A stretch of 64,000 nucleotides of DNA from Amycolatopsis sp. WAC 01376 (GTDB taxonomy: Bacteria; Actinomycetota; Actinomycetes; Mycobacteriales; Pseudonocardiaceae). Positions 41,985 to 50,299 of this stretch are shown here, piece after piece. The DNA is taken from contig NZ_QHKL01000003.1 in assembly GCF_003947415.1 (NCBI RefSeq), positions 868,001-932,000 of the forward strand, given 5' to 3'. The position numbers were made by a program, and so were the translations under genes. Below the pieces are notes generated by a model. That model saw only the letters and a program-made list of their open reading frames with translations, searched no databases and was not told the origin of the DNA. Position 1 is the stretch's first letter; every line of letters starts with the position of its first letter.

Positions 41985-42041
41985 GGTCCGTGAAGGCCTC
42001 CTTGAGGGACCCAGAGTCCCTCAAGGAGGCCTTCACGGACC
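41985..42041. repeat. Family A palindrome, copy 8
   Basis: Perfect 26-bp arms (41985-42010 and 42016-42041) with a 5-base loop contain GTGAAGGCCTCCTTG. It ends 31 bases from the stop of the minus-strand DUF3000 gene, a terminator position. Confidence 0.85.
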
Positions 42042-42072
42042 TTGCGGAGCTTTCGGAGAAGGCTGGCGCCGG

Positions 42073-42627
42073 TCAGGAGGACTGGCGCTGCTCGAAGAGG
42101 GTCACGCCCACCGGCGGCAGCCCGACGACGCTCGCCATCACCTGGCAGAAGGCCTGCCCGTGCGACCGAAGCGCCGCGTCCGTCGGCGTCCAGGACGCCC
42201 GCAGTTCCAGATCGTCGGTGCGCGAGGGCCCGGAGATGTCGCCGAAGCGAGCCGAGGAAGTCTCGGTGACCGTGCCGCCCAGTGCCGTCCAGTCCGCGCC
42301 CGAGCTCTCCAACGCGTCGGTCAGCCACGACCAGCCCACGGCCGGAAGGAAGGGATCGGTCGCCAGTTCGCGGTCGAGTTCCGCGCGGACGTACATGACC
42401 AGCCGCAGGACCCCGTCCCAGCCTTCCTGGCCGTCCGGGTCGTGCAGCAGTACCAGCCGTCCGGACGCCAGCACGTCCGCCGGTCCTTCCACCTCACAGC
42501 TCACCGCGTAGGACCACGGCGCCAGCCGCTGCGGCGGGCGCATCGTCTCCAGCTGCACTTCGGGGCGGGGCCGGACCGATTGCAACGCCGCGACGGCTTC
42601 ACGGAAGAGATCGGGTACTGATGTCAT
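42073..42627 (-). CDS. DUF3000 family protein
   Basis: The 184-residue product belongs to an actinobacterial family of unknown function. Typical features are RLAPWSYAVSCEV, SGRLVLLHDPDGQEGW, LVMYVRAELDRELATDPFLP, GWSWLTDALE and ELRASWTP. It has no signal peptide or membrane segment. It lies divergently beside hemE, as in related genomes, which hints at a link to heme metabolism, but no activity is known. ATG at 42627 was chosen; GTG at 42636 is possible. A perfect palindrome follows the gene. Confidence 0.85.
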   Translation of the reverse strand: MTSVPDLFREAVAALQSVRPRPEVQLETMRPPQRLAPWSYAVSCEVEGPADVLASGRLVLLHDPDGQEGWDGVLRLVMYVRAELDRELATDPFLPAVGWSWLTDALESSGADWTALGGTVTETSSARFGDISGPSRTDDLELRASWTPTDAALRSHGQAFCQVMASVVGLPPVGVTLFEQRQSS

Positions 42628-42721
42628 CGCGGTCACCAACCGACTGTAGGACGGGATAGTCCGGTTCGGGGCGCAGGCGCGCCGAGAGTAAGGCCCCTGA
42701 GCGCCCATGGCACCATGAACC

Positions 42722-43798
42722 GTGATGTCTCCTTCAGCTGCTTCTCCCGCGCAGACCGTTCCGGCGGCCCGTCGCGCCCTGCCCGGTGCGCCGTTCCTGG
42801 CCGCCGCGCGCGGCGAACGCCCGGCCCACACCCCCGTGTGGTTCATGCGCCAGGCGGGCCGGTCGCTGCCCGAGTACCGGGCGCTGCGCGAGGGCACCTC
42901 GATGTTCGAAGCCTGCTTCGACCCCGAGATGCTCGCCGAGATCACGCTCCAGCCGATCCGCCGTCACGGCGTCGACGCGGCCATTCTCTTCAGTGACATC
43001 GTCGTCCCGCTCAAGGCGGCGGGCCTCGACATCGACATCGTCGCGGGCACCGGACCGGTGGTCGCCGAGCCGATCCGCGACGCCGCGGGCGTGCGCGCGC
43101 TGCCGGTGCTGGACCCCGAGCAGGTGGAGCGGGTCGCCGAGGGGGTCCGGCTGCTGGTCGGGTCGCTGGGCGAGACGCCGCTGATCGGGTTCGCGGGCGC
43201 GCCGTTCACCCTGGCGTCGTACCTCATCGAGGGCGGCCCGAGCCGTAACCACGAGCACACCAAGGCACTCATGCACTCCGACCCGGAGCTGTGGCACGAG
43301 CTGGCCGGTCGTCTCGCGGACATGGCGATCACCTTCCTCTCCGCGCAGTTGGACGCCGGGGCCGACGCGATCCAGCTGTTCGACTCGTGGGCGGGCGCGC
43401 TGTCGGAGCGGGACTACCGCGAGTTCGTCCTGCCGCATTCGGCGAAGGTGCTGTCCGCGGTCGCGAGCTACGGCGTGCCCCGGATCCACTTCGGCGTCGG
43501 CACCGGCGAGCTGCTGGTGGCCATGCGCGATGCGGGCGCCGACGTGGTCGGCGTCGACTGGCGCATCCCGCTCGACGAAGCCGTCCGGCGGCTCGGCGGC
43601 GGTGTCGTCCAGGGCAACCTCGACCCGGCGCTGCTGCACGCGTCCTGGCCGGTGCTCGAAGCGGAGGTCCGGCGCATCCACGCCGAGGGCCGCGCGGCCG
43701 ACGGCCATATCTTCAACCTCGGCCACGGCGCGCTGCCCGGCGTCGACCCGGACGTTCTGACGCGCGTGGTCGGGCTGGTGCACGAGCTCCAGCCGTGA
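42722..43798 (+). CDS. hemE: Uroporphyrinogen decarboxylase
   Basis: The 358-residue enzyme decarboxylates uroporphyrinogen III to coproporphyrinogen III. It shows the substrate-binding N-terminal signature PVWFMRQAGRSLPEY and the conserved segments FSDIVVPLKAAGLDI, GFAGAPFTLASYL and GNLDPALLHA. GTG (42722) and ATG (42725) are adjacent and either may be used; no strong ribosome-binding site precedes them. The stop overlaps the oxidase GTG as GTGA, so it is coupled to the next step of the coproporphyrin-dependent heme pathway. The divergent DUF3000 gene is 94 bases away. Confidence 0.95.
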   Translation: MMSPSAASPAQTVPAARRALPGAPFLAAARGERPAHTPVWFMRQAGRSLPEYRALREGTSMFEACFDPEMLAEITLQPIRRHGVDAAILFSDIVVPLKAAGLDIDIVAGTGPVVAEPIRDAAGVRALPVLDPEQVERVAEGVRLLVGSLGETPLIGFAGAPFTLASYLIEGGPSRNHEHTKALMHSDPELWHELAGRLADMAITFLSAQLDAGADAIQLFDSWAGALSERDYREFVLPHSAKVLSAVASYGVPRIHFGVGTGELLVAMRDAGADVVGVDWRIPLDEAVRRLGGGVVQGNLDPALLHASWPVLEAEVRRIHAEGRAADGHIFNLGHGALPGVDPDVLTRVVGLVHELQP

Positions 43799-45183
43799 AG
43801 CCCGTGCGCACCATCGCCGTCATCGGTGGCGGTATCTCGGGACTGACCGCGGCGTACCGGCTGCGGACGCTGCTCGGTGAAGACGCCCGGATCGTCGTTT
43901 TCGAAGCTACAGAGTCCCTCGGCGGAAAGCTCCGCACGGTCGAACTCGCCGGTGAACGTTACGACGTCGGCGCGGAGGCCTTCCTCGCCCGCCGTCCCGA
44001 GGCGCTCGCTTTGGTCCGCGAGGTCGGGCTGGGCGAAAGCCTCGTCCACCCCACCAAGGCCCGCGCCAAGATCCACGCCGGCGGATCCGTGCTCGGCCTG
44101 CCGCCGGGCACGGTCATGGGCGTTCCGGCCTCGGCCGACGCGGTCGCGGGGGTGCTGTCGGAGAAGGGGCGCGCCCTGGTCGAGGCCGAAGCCTCGCTGT
44201 CTCCGCTGGAACTGCCCGCCGGTGACCTGCCGCTCGGCCCGCTGCTGCGTGAGCGGTTCGGCGACGAACTCGTGGACCGGCTCGTCGACCCGCTGCTCGG
44301 CGGGGTCTACGCCGGGGGAGCGGACGGCCTCGGGCTGCGCGCGACGATGCCCGGTCTCGCGTCCGCGATCGAACGCGGTGCGCGCTCGCTCACCGAAGGC
44401 GCCGCGTCGCTCATGCCCGCTTCGCCGAGTACGGCGCCGGTTTTCGGCACCCTGCTGGGCGGCCTCGGAACGCTGATCGCGCGGCTCGCGGAGCTGTCTC
44501 GCGCCGAGATCCGGACCGGGACCACCGTGACGGCACTCGAACGCACCGCCGTCGGCTGGAAGGTCGACGACCTCGACGCCGACTCCGTTCTTCTCGCCGT
44601 CCCGGCACCTTCGGCCCGGCGGCTGCTCGACGGTGTCGCGGGAGTGGCCTCGTCGGTGTTCGCCAAGGTCGAACTCGCGTCTATGGCGGTGATCGCGCTC
44701 GCGCTTCCGCCGGGCACTGTGCTGCCGGAGTCGTCCGGGGTGCTGATCGGCGCCGGGGAGCGGGACGCTGCCGGGAAGCCGTTCGCCGCCAAAGCGTTCA
44801 CCTTCTCCTCCCGCAAGTGGGCGCAGTACGGCGAAGGCCCGGTGCTGGTGCGTGGCTCGGTCGGCCGCTTCGGCGAACCGGGCGCGCTGCACGCCGACGA
44901 CGACGAACTCGTCCGCGTGGTCCGCGACGACCTGGCCCGGCTGACCGGTGTCACCGCCGAACCGATCGACACCCTGGTGACCCGATGGGGCGGCGGGCTC
45001 CCGCAGTACGGCACCGGGCACCTCGTCCGCGTCGAGCGGATCGAACGCGCCGTCGCGGACGTCCCGGGGCTCGCCGTGGCGGGCGCGACGCTGCACGGCG
45101 TCGGGCTCCCGGCGTGTATCGCCACCGCCGACGCGGCCGCGCGCCGCATCGCCGGGATCACACCGACCCACGAGGGCTCCTGA
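43795..45183 (+). CDS. hemY: Coproporphyrinogen III oxidase (HemY/CgoX type)
   Basis: The 462-residue FAD protein has the dinucleotide motif VIGGGISGLTAAYRL near the N-terminus and FEATESLGGKLRTV after it, with a C-terminal FAD segment VAGATLHGVGLPACIATADAAA. In actinobacteria and Firmicutes HemY-type enzymes oxidise coproporphyrinogen III to coproporphyrin III, which agrees with hemQ being next. The GTG start is embedded in the hemE stop (GTGA). The gene is 25 bases from hemQ. Older annotation would call it protoporphyrinogen oxidase. Confidence 0.93.
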   Translation: MKPVRTIAVIGGGISGLTAAYRLRTLLGEDARIVVFEATESLGGKLRTVELAGERYDVGAEAFLARRPEALALVREVGLGESLVHPTKARAKIHAGGSVLGLPPGTVMGVPASADAVAGVLSEKGRALVEAEASLSPLELPAGDLPLGPLLRERFGDELVDRLVDPLLGGVYAGGADGLGLRATMPGLASAIERGARSLTEGAASLMPASPSTAPVFGTLLGGLGTLIARLAELSRAEIRTGTTVTALERTAVGWKVDDLDADSVLLAVPAPSARRLLDGVAGVASSVFAKVELASMAVIALALPPGTVLPESSGVLIGAGERDAAGKPFAAKAFTFSSRKWAQYGEGPVLVRGSVGRFGEPGALHADDDELVRVVRDDLARLTGVTAEPIDTLVTRWGGGLPQYGTGHLVRVERIERAVADVPGLAVAGATLHGVGLPACIATADAAARRIAGITPTHEGS

Positions 45184-45208
45184 GCACCGGCAGTGCCAAG
45201 ATGGCGGT

Positions 45209-45901
45209 ATGGCGCGGCTGAACTACAACGAGCTCAATGACACCATCCGCTACACCGCCTGGTCGGTCTTCCGGGCCGAGCAGGGCAAGCTCGGCGAAGA
45301 CCGCGCGAAGGCGACCGCGGAGACCACCGAGTACCTCGACGCGCTGGAGGCCAAGGGCGTCATCGTCCGCGGTGTCTACGACCTCTCGGGGCTGCGTGCC
45401 GACGCCGACTACATGATCTGGTGGCACGCCGAGGAGATCGAGCAGGTCCAGGCGGCGTACAGCGGTTTCCGGCACACCCCGCTCGGCCGCGCGTCGGCGC
45501 CGGTGTGGAGCCAGGTCGCGCTGCACCGCCCGGCCGAGTTCAACAAGAGCCACATCCCGGCGTTCCTCGCCGGTGAAGAGGCCCGCAAGTTCATCTGCGT
45601 CTACCCGTTCGTCCGCTCCTACGAGTGGTACCTGCTGCCGGACGACGAGCGCCGCAAGATGCTCGCCGACCACGGCAAGGAGGCCCGCGACTACCCGGAC
45701 GTCCGCGCCAACACGGTCGCGTCGTTCGCGCTGGGCGACTACGAGTGGATCCTGGCCTTCGAGGCCGACGAACTGCACCGCATCGTCGACCTGATGCGTC
45801 ATCTGCGCGGCACCGAGGCGCGCCTCCACGTGCGCGAGGAGATCCCGTTCTACACCGGGACCAAGGTGGAACCGGCCGAGCTGATCGCGCTCCTGCCCTA
45901 G
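45209..45901 (+). CDS. hemQ: Coproheme decarboxylase (chlorite dismutase-like)
   Basis: The 230-residue protein converts coproheme to heme b, the last step of the coproporphyrin-dependent route. His155 (KMLADHGKEAR) should be the proximal heme ligand. His115 (NKSHIP) and Tyr132 (VYPFVRS) keep the spacing to it seen in actinobacterial decarboxylases, where the equivalent Tyr forms the catalytic radical and the His takes part in the second decarboxylation. It starts at ATG 45209. The stop TAG shares a base with the GTG of the CoA-transferase gene (TAGTG). Confidence 0.95.
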   Translation: MARLNYNELNDTIRYTAWSVFRAEQGKLGEDRAKATAETTEYLDALEAKGVIVRGVYDLSGLRADADYMIWWHAEEIEQVQAAYSGFRHTPLGRASAPVWSQVALHRPAEFNKSHIPAFLAGEEARKFICVYPFVRSYEWYLLPDDERRKMLADHGKEARDYPDVRANTVASFALGDYEWILAFEADELHRIVDLMRHLRGTEARLHVREEIPFYTGTKVEPAELIALLP

Positions 45902-47259
45902 TGAAGGCCTCCGTGGACACCCGCGTCTGGACCACGCTCACCGGCGACGCCCTCGCCGAAGACGCCGTGGAGATCACCGGCCCGGAGTCGGTGCTGCCGG
46001 GGACCTTCCGGGTCGAGGAGGCGGCGACCACGAGTATCGCCGCCGCGACACTGGCCGCCGGTGAACTGTTGCGGCTGCGGGGAATCGAGCCGGGCAAGGT
46101 CTCGGTCGACACCCGGCACGCCGCGGCGTCGTTCCACAGCGAGCAGTACATCCGGGTCGACGGGGAACCGGTGCCGTTCAGCGCGCCGCTGTCCGGCGAC
46201 TACCGCGCGAACGACGGCTGGGTGCGGCTGCACTGCAACTACCCGCGGCACGTCTCCGCCGTGTGCTGGGGCCTGGGCGTGCCCGCGACCCGCGCGGCGT
46301 TCGAAAAGGTCGTCGCGGCCAAGTCGAAGTACGAGGTCGAGTCGGCGGTCATCGGCGCCGGCGGTGCCGCCGCCGTGCTGCGTTCCCGCGAGGAGTGGCT
46401 GGCGCACAAGCAAGGGCAGGCGGCAGGCGCACTGCCGGTCGCCGAGATCCGGTCGCTCGGGCCGTCGGAACCCGTGCGGCTGTTCGAGTCCGACCGGCCG
46501 CTGGGCGGGGTGCGGATCCTGGACCTGACCCACGTCATCGCCGGACCGGTCGCGGGCCGCGTGCTCGCCGCGCACGGCGCCACCGTCATGCACATCGGGT
46601 CGGATCGGCTGCCGACCGTGCCGCCGCTGGCCGTCGACACCGGGATGGGCAAGCTCTCGGCGTACGTCGACCTGGAGACCGAAGCCGGGCGCTCGCGGCT
46701 GCGCAAGCTGATCGCTCGCGCCGACGTCGTGCTACAGGGTTTCCGGCCGGGATCGTTGGTGGCCAAGGGTTTCTCGCCGGAAGCGATCGCGGAGCTCCGG
46801 CCGGGGATCGTGGTCGCGGACCTGTCCGCCTACGGCTGGGAAGGGCCGTGGGCGCGCAGGCGCGGGTTCGACAGCCTGGTGCAGATGGTGTCGGGGATCG
46901 CCGACGAGGGCGGCAAGACCGCCGGGCTCGACGGCCCGGGACCGCTTCCGGTGCAAGCACTCGACCACGCGACCGGCTGGCTCACCGCGGCGGCGATCAT
47001 GACCGCGCTCCGCCGGGCGGCCACCGAGGGCGGCACCCAGCACGTCCGTACCTCGCTCGCCGGGACCGGGGAGTGGCTGAACTCCTTGGGACGCAAGGAA
47101 TCCGGGCCCACCGGTTTCGACGGCAGTGAATGGACCGAAGAGGTCGACGGTCAGCTCGGCCGGGTCACCCGGGTCAAGATGGCCGGTACGCTGCCCGGCT
47201 CGAATCCACAGTGGACGGAAGCGACGCACGTGCCCGGGAGCGACCGCCCGGTCTGGTGA
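45901..47259 (+). CDS. CaiB/BaiF-type CoA-transferase family protein
   Basis: The 452-residue product has the class III CoA-transferase fold: an N-terminal accessory half and a second half with LGGVRILDLTHVIAGPVAGR, HAHGATV-type strand VLAAHGATVMHIGSD and DLSAYGWEGPWARRRGFDS. Members move CoA between carboxylic acids. The second catalytic half is shorter than in typical 380-400-residue members, so activity is not certain. It is coupled to hemQ by TAGTG, which is unusual for this family; a role tied to propionate carboxyl groups of heme or simply co-expression are both possible. It converges on the SCO6045-like gene. Confidence 0.75.
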   Translation: MKASVDTRVWTTLTGDALAEDAVEITGPESVLPGTFRVEEAATTSIAAATLAAGELLRLRGIEPGKVSVDTRHAAASFHSEQYIRVDGEPVPFSAPLSGDYRANDGWVRLHCNYPRHVSAVCWGLGVPATRAAFEKVVAAKSKYEVESAVIGAGGAAAVLRSREEWLAHKQGQAAGALPVAEIRSLGPSEPVRLFESDRPLGGVRILDLTHVIAGPVAGRVLAAHGATVMHIGSDRLPTVPPLAVDTGMGKLSAYVDLETEAGRSRLRKLIARADVVLQGFRPGSLVAKGFSPEAIAELRPGIVVADLSAYGWEGPWARRRGFDSLVQMVSGIADEGGKTAGLDGPGPLPVQALDHATGWLTAAAIMTALRRAATEGGTQHVRTSLAGTGEWLNSLGRKESGPTGFDGSEWTEEVDGQLGRVTRVKMAGTLPGSNPQWTEATHVPGSDRPVW

Positions 47260-47262
47260 AAT

Positions 47263-47286
47263 CCGCATTCAGAGGACTAAACGCGG
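47263..47286. repeat. Family C single arm
   Basis: CCGCATTCAGAGGACTAAAC followed by GCGG matches the right arm at 12575-12598 at 21 of 24 bases. It covers the stop codon of the minus-strand gene and lies between convergent gene ends. Confidence 0.6.
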
Positions 47287-47621
47287 CGTAGCAGGCGCGC
47301 GAGCCGGCCCCGGGGCTTCGGGACCTCACCGCGTTCCACGAGCCACGCGCCGAAGGCGTCCGCGTAGGCCCGCGCGCGGATCGCGTCGGTCTTCGGGCTG
47401 CTCGTCGCGTACTCGCGGAAGAGTGCGCCGAACCGGTCTCCGAGTGCCTCGGCGAGGTCCGGGCGAAGGTAGGCGACCAGCCTGCTTTGCTTGTTCCGCA
47501 GGACGTTCGCCTCGATGCGGAGCCTGTCCGCGTCGAAGCCCGCCGGAGCGTCGCCCCCGGCGAGCAACGCCTTGAGCAGCTCGGCCTGCTGTGCGGCGAG
47601 CCGCTCCCGGGGCGACGTCAC
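47277..47621 (-). CDS. SCO6045-like protein, predicted MNIO partner
   Basis: The 114-residue product resembles the SCO6045-like domain family found next to DUF692 proteins in actinomycetes. The sequence is helical with RLRIEANVLRNKQSRLVAYL and ARAYADAFGAWLVERGEVP; it has no signal peptide or cysteine. Other MNIO enzymes need a small partner protein that recognises the substrate peptide, and this gene occupies that place. Its ATG overlaps the MNIO stop by ATGA. The partner role is inferred from position and family association. Confidence 0.75.
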   Translation of the reverse strand: MTSPRERLAAQQAELLKALLAGGDAPAGFDADRLRIEANVLRNKQSRLVAYLRPDLAEALGDRFGALFREYATSSPKTDAIRARAYADAFGAWLVERGEVPKPRGRLARLLRRV

Positions 47622-48430
47622 GGTGAGACCGCTTCCCTGAGCGCGGCCAGTTCGGCCGCCAGTTCACTGTCGGGCGGGTAGTCGTCGTCGCGCTCCAGCA
47701 GGACACCCGGCGGCTCGGTGCGCCGCCGCAGTTCGCGCAGCAGGTCCAGCACCTCCGGGACCACCGGATGGGCGTGCGTGTCGTGGTAGACGCCGTCGCG
47801 TTCGACACCGCCCGCCATATGCGTATACGCCAGCCGCTCCCACGGGATCTCGTCGAGGAACTGTTCGGGATCGGTGCCGAGGTTACGGGCGTTGGCGTAC
47901 AGGTTGGCGACGTCGATGATCAGCAGACACCCGGTCCGGTCGGTCAGCTCCCGCAGGAACTCCGCTTCGGTGAACTCCGCGTCCGGCCACTCCAGCACCG
48001 CCGCGATGTTCTCCAGCGCGAACGGGACGTCCACGATGGACTGCGTCAGTTTGACGTTGTCCACCAGGACATCGAGCGCTTCCCGGGTGCGGGGGAGCGG
48101 CATCAGATGCCCCGAGTCGAGGCCGCCCGCGCGCACGAAGCACACGTGGTCGCTGGCCATCGGCGCGCCGAGCTCGCGGGTGACCTCCGCGAGATGCTCG
48201 ACGCGGGTGGTGTCCAGCGGTTCGGCACCGCCCAGCGACAGCGAGACCGCGTGCGGCAGGACCGGGATTCCCTTGTCGCGCAACGCGACGAGGGTCTCGG
48301 GCAGGTGACCGGCGTGCAGGTTTTCGGCGACGACCTCGACCCAGTCGACGCCGGGCAGCCGCGCGATCGACAGGTCCAGCTCGTGCCGCCAGCCGATGCC
48401 GATCCCGAGCCCGCCCGGCCCGTCAGCCAC
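47618..48430 (-). CDS. DUF692 / MNIO (multinuclear non-heme iron oxidase) family protein
   Basis: The 270-residue TIM-barrel-like protein matches DUF692. Likely metal ligands and conserved pieces are HAVSLSLGG, MASDHVCFV, ALENIAAVLEW, IIDVANLYANARN, THMAGG, DTHAHPV and LLERDDDYP. MNIO enzymes such as MbnB and TglH oxidise cysteine or other residues in peptide substrates. The start is GTG at 48430 (or 48433), inside the end of the Cys-tailed membrane protein gene (8-base overlap), so synthesis is tied to it. The stop overlaps the SCO6045-like gene by ATGA. The substrate is probably the Cys/Gly tail of the upstream proteins, but this is inference. Confidence 0.88.
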   Translation of the reverse strand: MADGPGGLGIGIGWRHELDLSIARLPGVDWVEVVAENLHAGHLPETLVALRDKGIPVLPHAVSLSLGGAEPLDTTRVEHLAEVTRELGAPMASDHVCFVRAGGLDSGHLMPLPRTREALDVLVDNVKLTQSIVDVPFALENIAAVLEWPDAEFTEAEFLRELTDRTGCLLIIDVANLYANARNLGTDPEQFLDEIPWERLAYTHMAGGVERDGVYHDTHAHPVVPEVLDLLRELRRRTEPPGVLLERDDDYPPDSELAAELAALREAVSP

Positions 48431-49379
48431 CACAGCCGCCGCCTCCGCAGGAACTCCCGCCGCCTCCGCCGCTGCTGCACGAGCTTCCACCGCCGCTGCT
48501 GCACGTGGAGCCGCCGCCGGACGAACCGCCACCGAAACCGCCGGAGACCGGAGGCGGGATCAAGGCCGCGCTCAGTTCCTCGTCGGGGTAGTAGGAGAGA
48601 CCGCCGAACGCGACCGCCGCGGCGGCACCGCCCAGTACGGCACCGCCCATCATCGCGCCACCGCTCGCTCCGCCCACCGCGGTCGCGTTGGGGATCCCGC
48701 GCTTGCGCTCCCGCCCGTGGGCGGACCTGGCCCGGTGAAGGATCCGGTCGCCCTCGCCGGTCGGACGCGGACCCGACCGCTTGTTCTTGACCGCCCTGGC
48801 GACCAGCGTCGCGAATCCGGCCGCGATCAGCAGCGGGATCAGGAAACCGACGGGGTGGTCACCGGAGATCCCGGCGATCAGGCGCGCCACACCGAGGACG
48901 AGCACGGCGAGGTACAGGAAGAACACGACCTGGCGGATCCGCGGCGCCCGGTCCGCGACCACGAGTCCCCGGTCCTCGAGCCCCTTGGCGAGCGCCTGCA
49001 TCGGCCCCGACATCCGCAGCCGGTCGCGAATGCCGCGGGTCGTCGAGTTGTACCCGGGCCGCGCGCCCTTGGCGACGGCCTTCTCGATCGGGTCGGCGGG
49101 TTCGGGACCCGTCAGCTGGAGCTTCTTCGAGCTGCTGACCCGCAACGTCCCGCGGTCGACCAGCGCCGCGATGGCCGTGTCGACCACCCGGTCCGGGCCG
49201 CCCGCGAGGTAGGCGAGTTCGTACACCGTCGGCTCCGGTCCGCTCACGGCGGCGCGCGGTGCCTTGCGGCCCAGCTTGACCGCGATCGTCCACAGGAGAC
49301 CGGCGATCAGCGGGAACACCAGCAGTGCGCCATAGATCGCCAGGAAAGCGGGTCCGGGGATGCCCCAAGTGTCTTCCAT
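48423..49379 (-). CDS. TIGR04222-type membrane protein with Cys/Gly tail (1)
   Basis: The 318-residue protein begins with the family signature TWGIPGPAFLAIYG followed by a membrane segment (about 10-32). A cytoplasmic domain (about 45-160) precedes two more segments (about 163-205). The C-terminal region (about 225-280) is Gly/Ala-rich and ends in a low-complexity tail from residue 282. Cysteines at 293, 301, 311 and 316 are spaced by Gly/Ser, and the last four residues are GCGG. No other cysteine is present, so the tail looks specialised. It overlaps the MNIO gene by 8 bases. I infer that the tail is modified by that enzyme. Confidence 0.82.
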   Translation of the reverse strand: MEDTWGIPGPAFLAIYGALLVFPLIAGLLWTIAVKLGRKAPRAAVSGPEPTVYELAYLAGGPDRVVDTAIAALVDRGTLRVSSSKKLQLTGPEPADPIEKAVAKGARPGYNSTTRGIRDRLRMSGPMQALAKGLEDRGLVVADRAPRIRQVVFFLYLAVLVLGVARLIAGISGDHPVGFLIPLLIAAGFATLVARAVKNKRSGPRPTGEGDRILHRARSAHGRERKRGIPNATAVGGASGGAMMGGAVLGGAAAAVAFGGLSYYPDEELSAALIPPPVSGGFGGGSSGGGSTCSSGGGSSCSSGGGGGSSCGGGGCGG

Positions 49380-49492
49380 CGCACGGGCCTTTCACGAGCA
49401 GGTGCACTTACCGTAGTCGGACGTTTTTCCGTCCGGTCGTGGTTCCGTGATTCGACCATCCGGGGTGGGCTTTCACGACGGCAGTTGGGCCG

Positions 49493-50299
49493 TCAGAAGC
49501 TGCCGGCAGTCCCATAGGACTCGGAGCCCGTCCCGTCGCCCCAGGCGAAGGTGCGAGAGTCCTTGCCCGGCCGACCGCTGTGGCGGCTCAGGATGCGGGC
49601 GAGTTCGCGATCGGGATAGGCGCCGAAGCCGCCGAGGGCCACCGCGCCCGCCGCACCGGAAACGAGGCTTTGATCCGTCTCCGCTTCGGCCAGCACCTCA
49701 CGGCCCGCGGCGGTCGTCCTGCCTTCGTAATCGGTCCGGCCGAGCCGGAGGGCGACGATCAGCAGGGCCAGTGCGACGACGAGAAGCGTGATCAAGACCC
49801 AGCTGCCGGCAGTGGCGATCCACCGGACCGTCCCGATCCCCAGGAGAACGGCGTAGACGGCGGCGGTGATCCTCCACGTGAGCCGTCGTCGTCCTTCCGC
49901 GACGACCAGGCCGCTGCGGCCCAAATCAGCCCACAGTGCCCGCATCGCGGGCGCGCGGCTCATCCACGCCCGCAGCCAGTGGTCGGGGAACGACGACAGC
50001 GCACCGGAGAGCTCCAGCCCCAGCGGGTCGACCGGGACCAGCGGGGTGCGGTAGAGCCTGCCCGAACGGCCGAGCCGGGCCTGTTCGCGTTCGAGCATCG
50101 CGGCGACCACCGTGTCCGTGACCCGCGAGGTGCCGCCCGCCAACGCCGCCACATGCCGCACGCTCGGCAGCCTGCCGCCGTCGTGGAAGCCGCGCCGGAG
50201 CCAAAGCGCGTGCAGCCCCGCGATGGCGAAGGGGAGCGCGATGGCCAAGCCGTACAGCCACGCGAAATCCGGTCCCGAGATGCCCCAGGTTTCAGCCAC
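49493..50299 (-). CDS. TIGR04222-type membrane protein without Cys tail (2)
   Basis: The 268-residue protein shares the N-terminal signature ETWGISGPDFAWLYG and the layout of the two flanking paralogues: one membrane segment, a cytoplasmic domain with repeated LEREQARLG-type helices, two further segments, and a Gly-rich region (SGAAGAVALGGFGAYPD). It stops at GTGSESYGTAGSF and lacks the Cys/Gly tail. The GTG start at 50299 overlaps the stop of the upstream paralogue by 8 bases in the same way as the MNIO gene does with paralogue 1. A 113-base gap follows before paralogue 1. It may act as a tail-less partner in a complex. Confidence 0.75.
   Translation of the reverse strand: MAETWGISGPDFAWLYGLAIALPFAIAGLHALWLRRGFHDGGRLPSVRHVAALAGGTSRVTDTVVAAMLEREQARLGRSGRLYRTPLVPVDPLGLELSGALSSFPDHWLRAWMSRAPAMRALWADLGRSGLVVAEGRRRLTWRITAAVYAVLLGIGTVRWIATAGSWVLITLLVVALALLIVALRLGRTDYEGRTTAAGREVLAEAETDQSLVSGAAGAVALGGFGAYPDRELARILSRHSGRPGKDSRTFAWGDGTGSESYGTAGSF

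Noticed and set aside
42734..43783. 349-residue minus-strand frame opposite hemE
   Set aside because: Mirror frame of hemE without any recognisable domain.
48396..49517. 373-residue plus-strand frame over the TIGR04222/MNIO genes
   Set aside because: Arg/Asp-rich mirror frame opposite genes with clear membrane and tail features.
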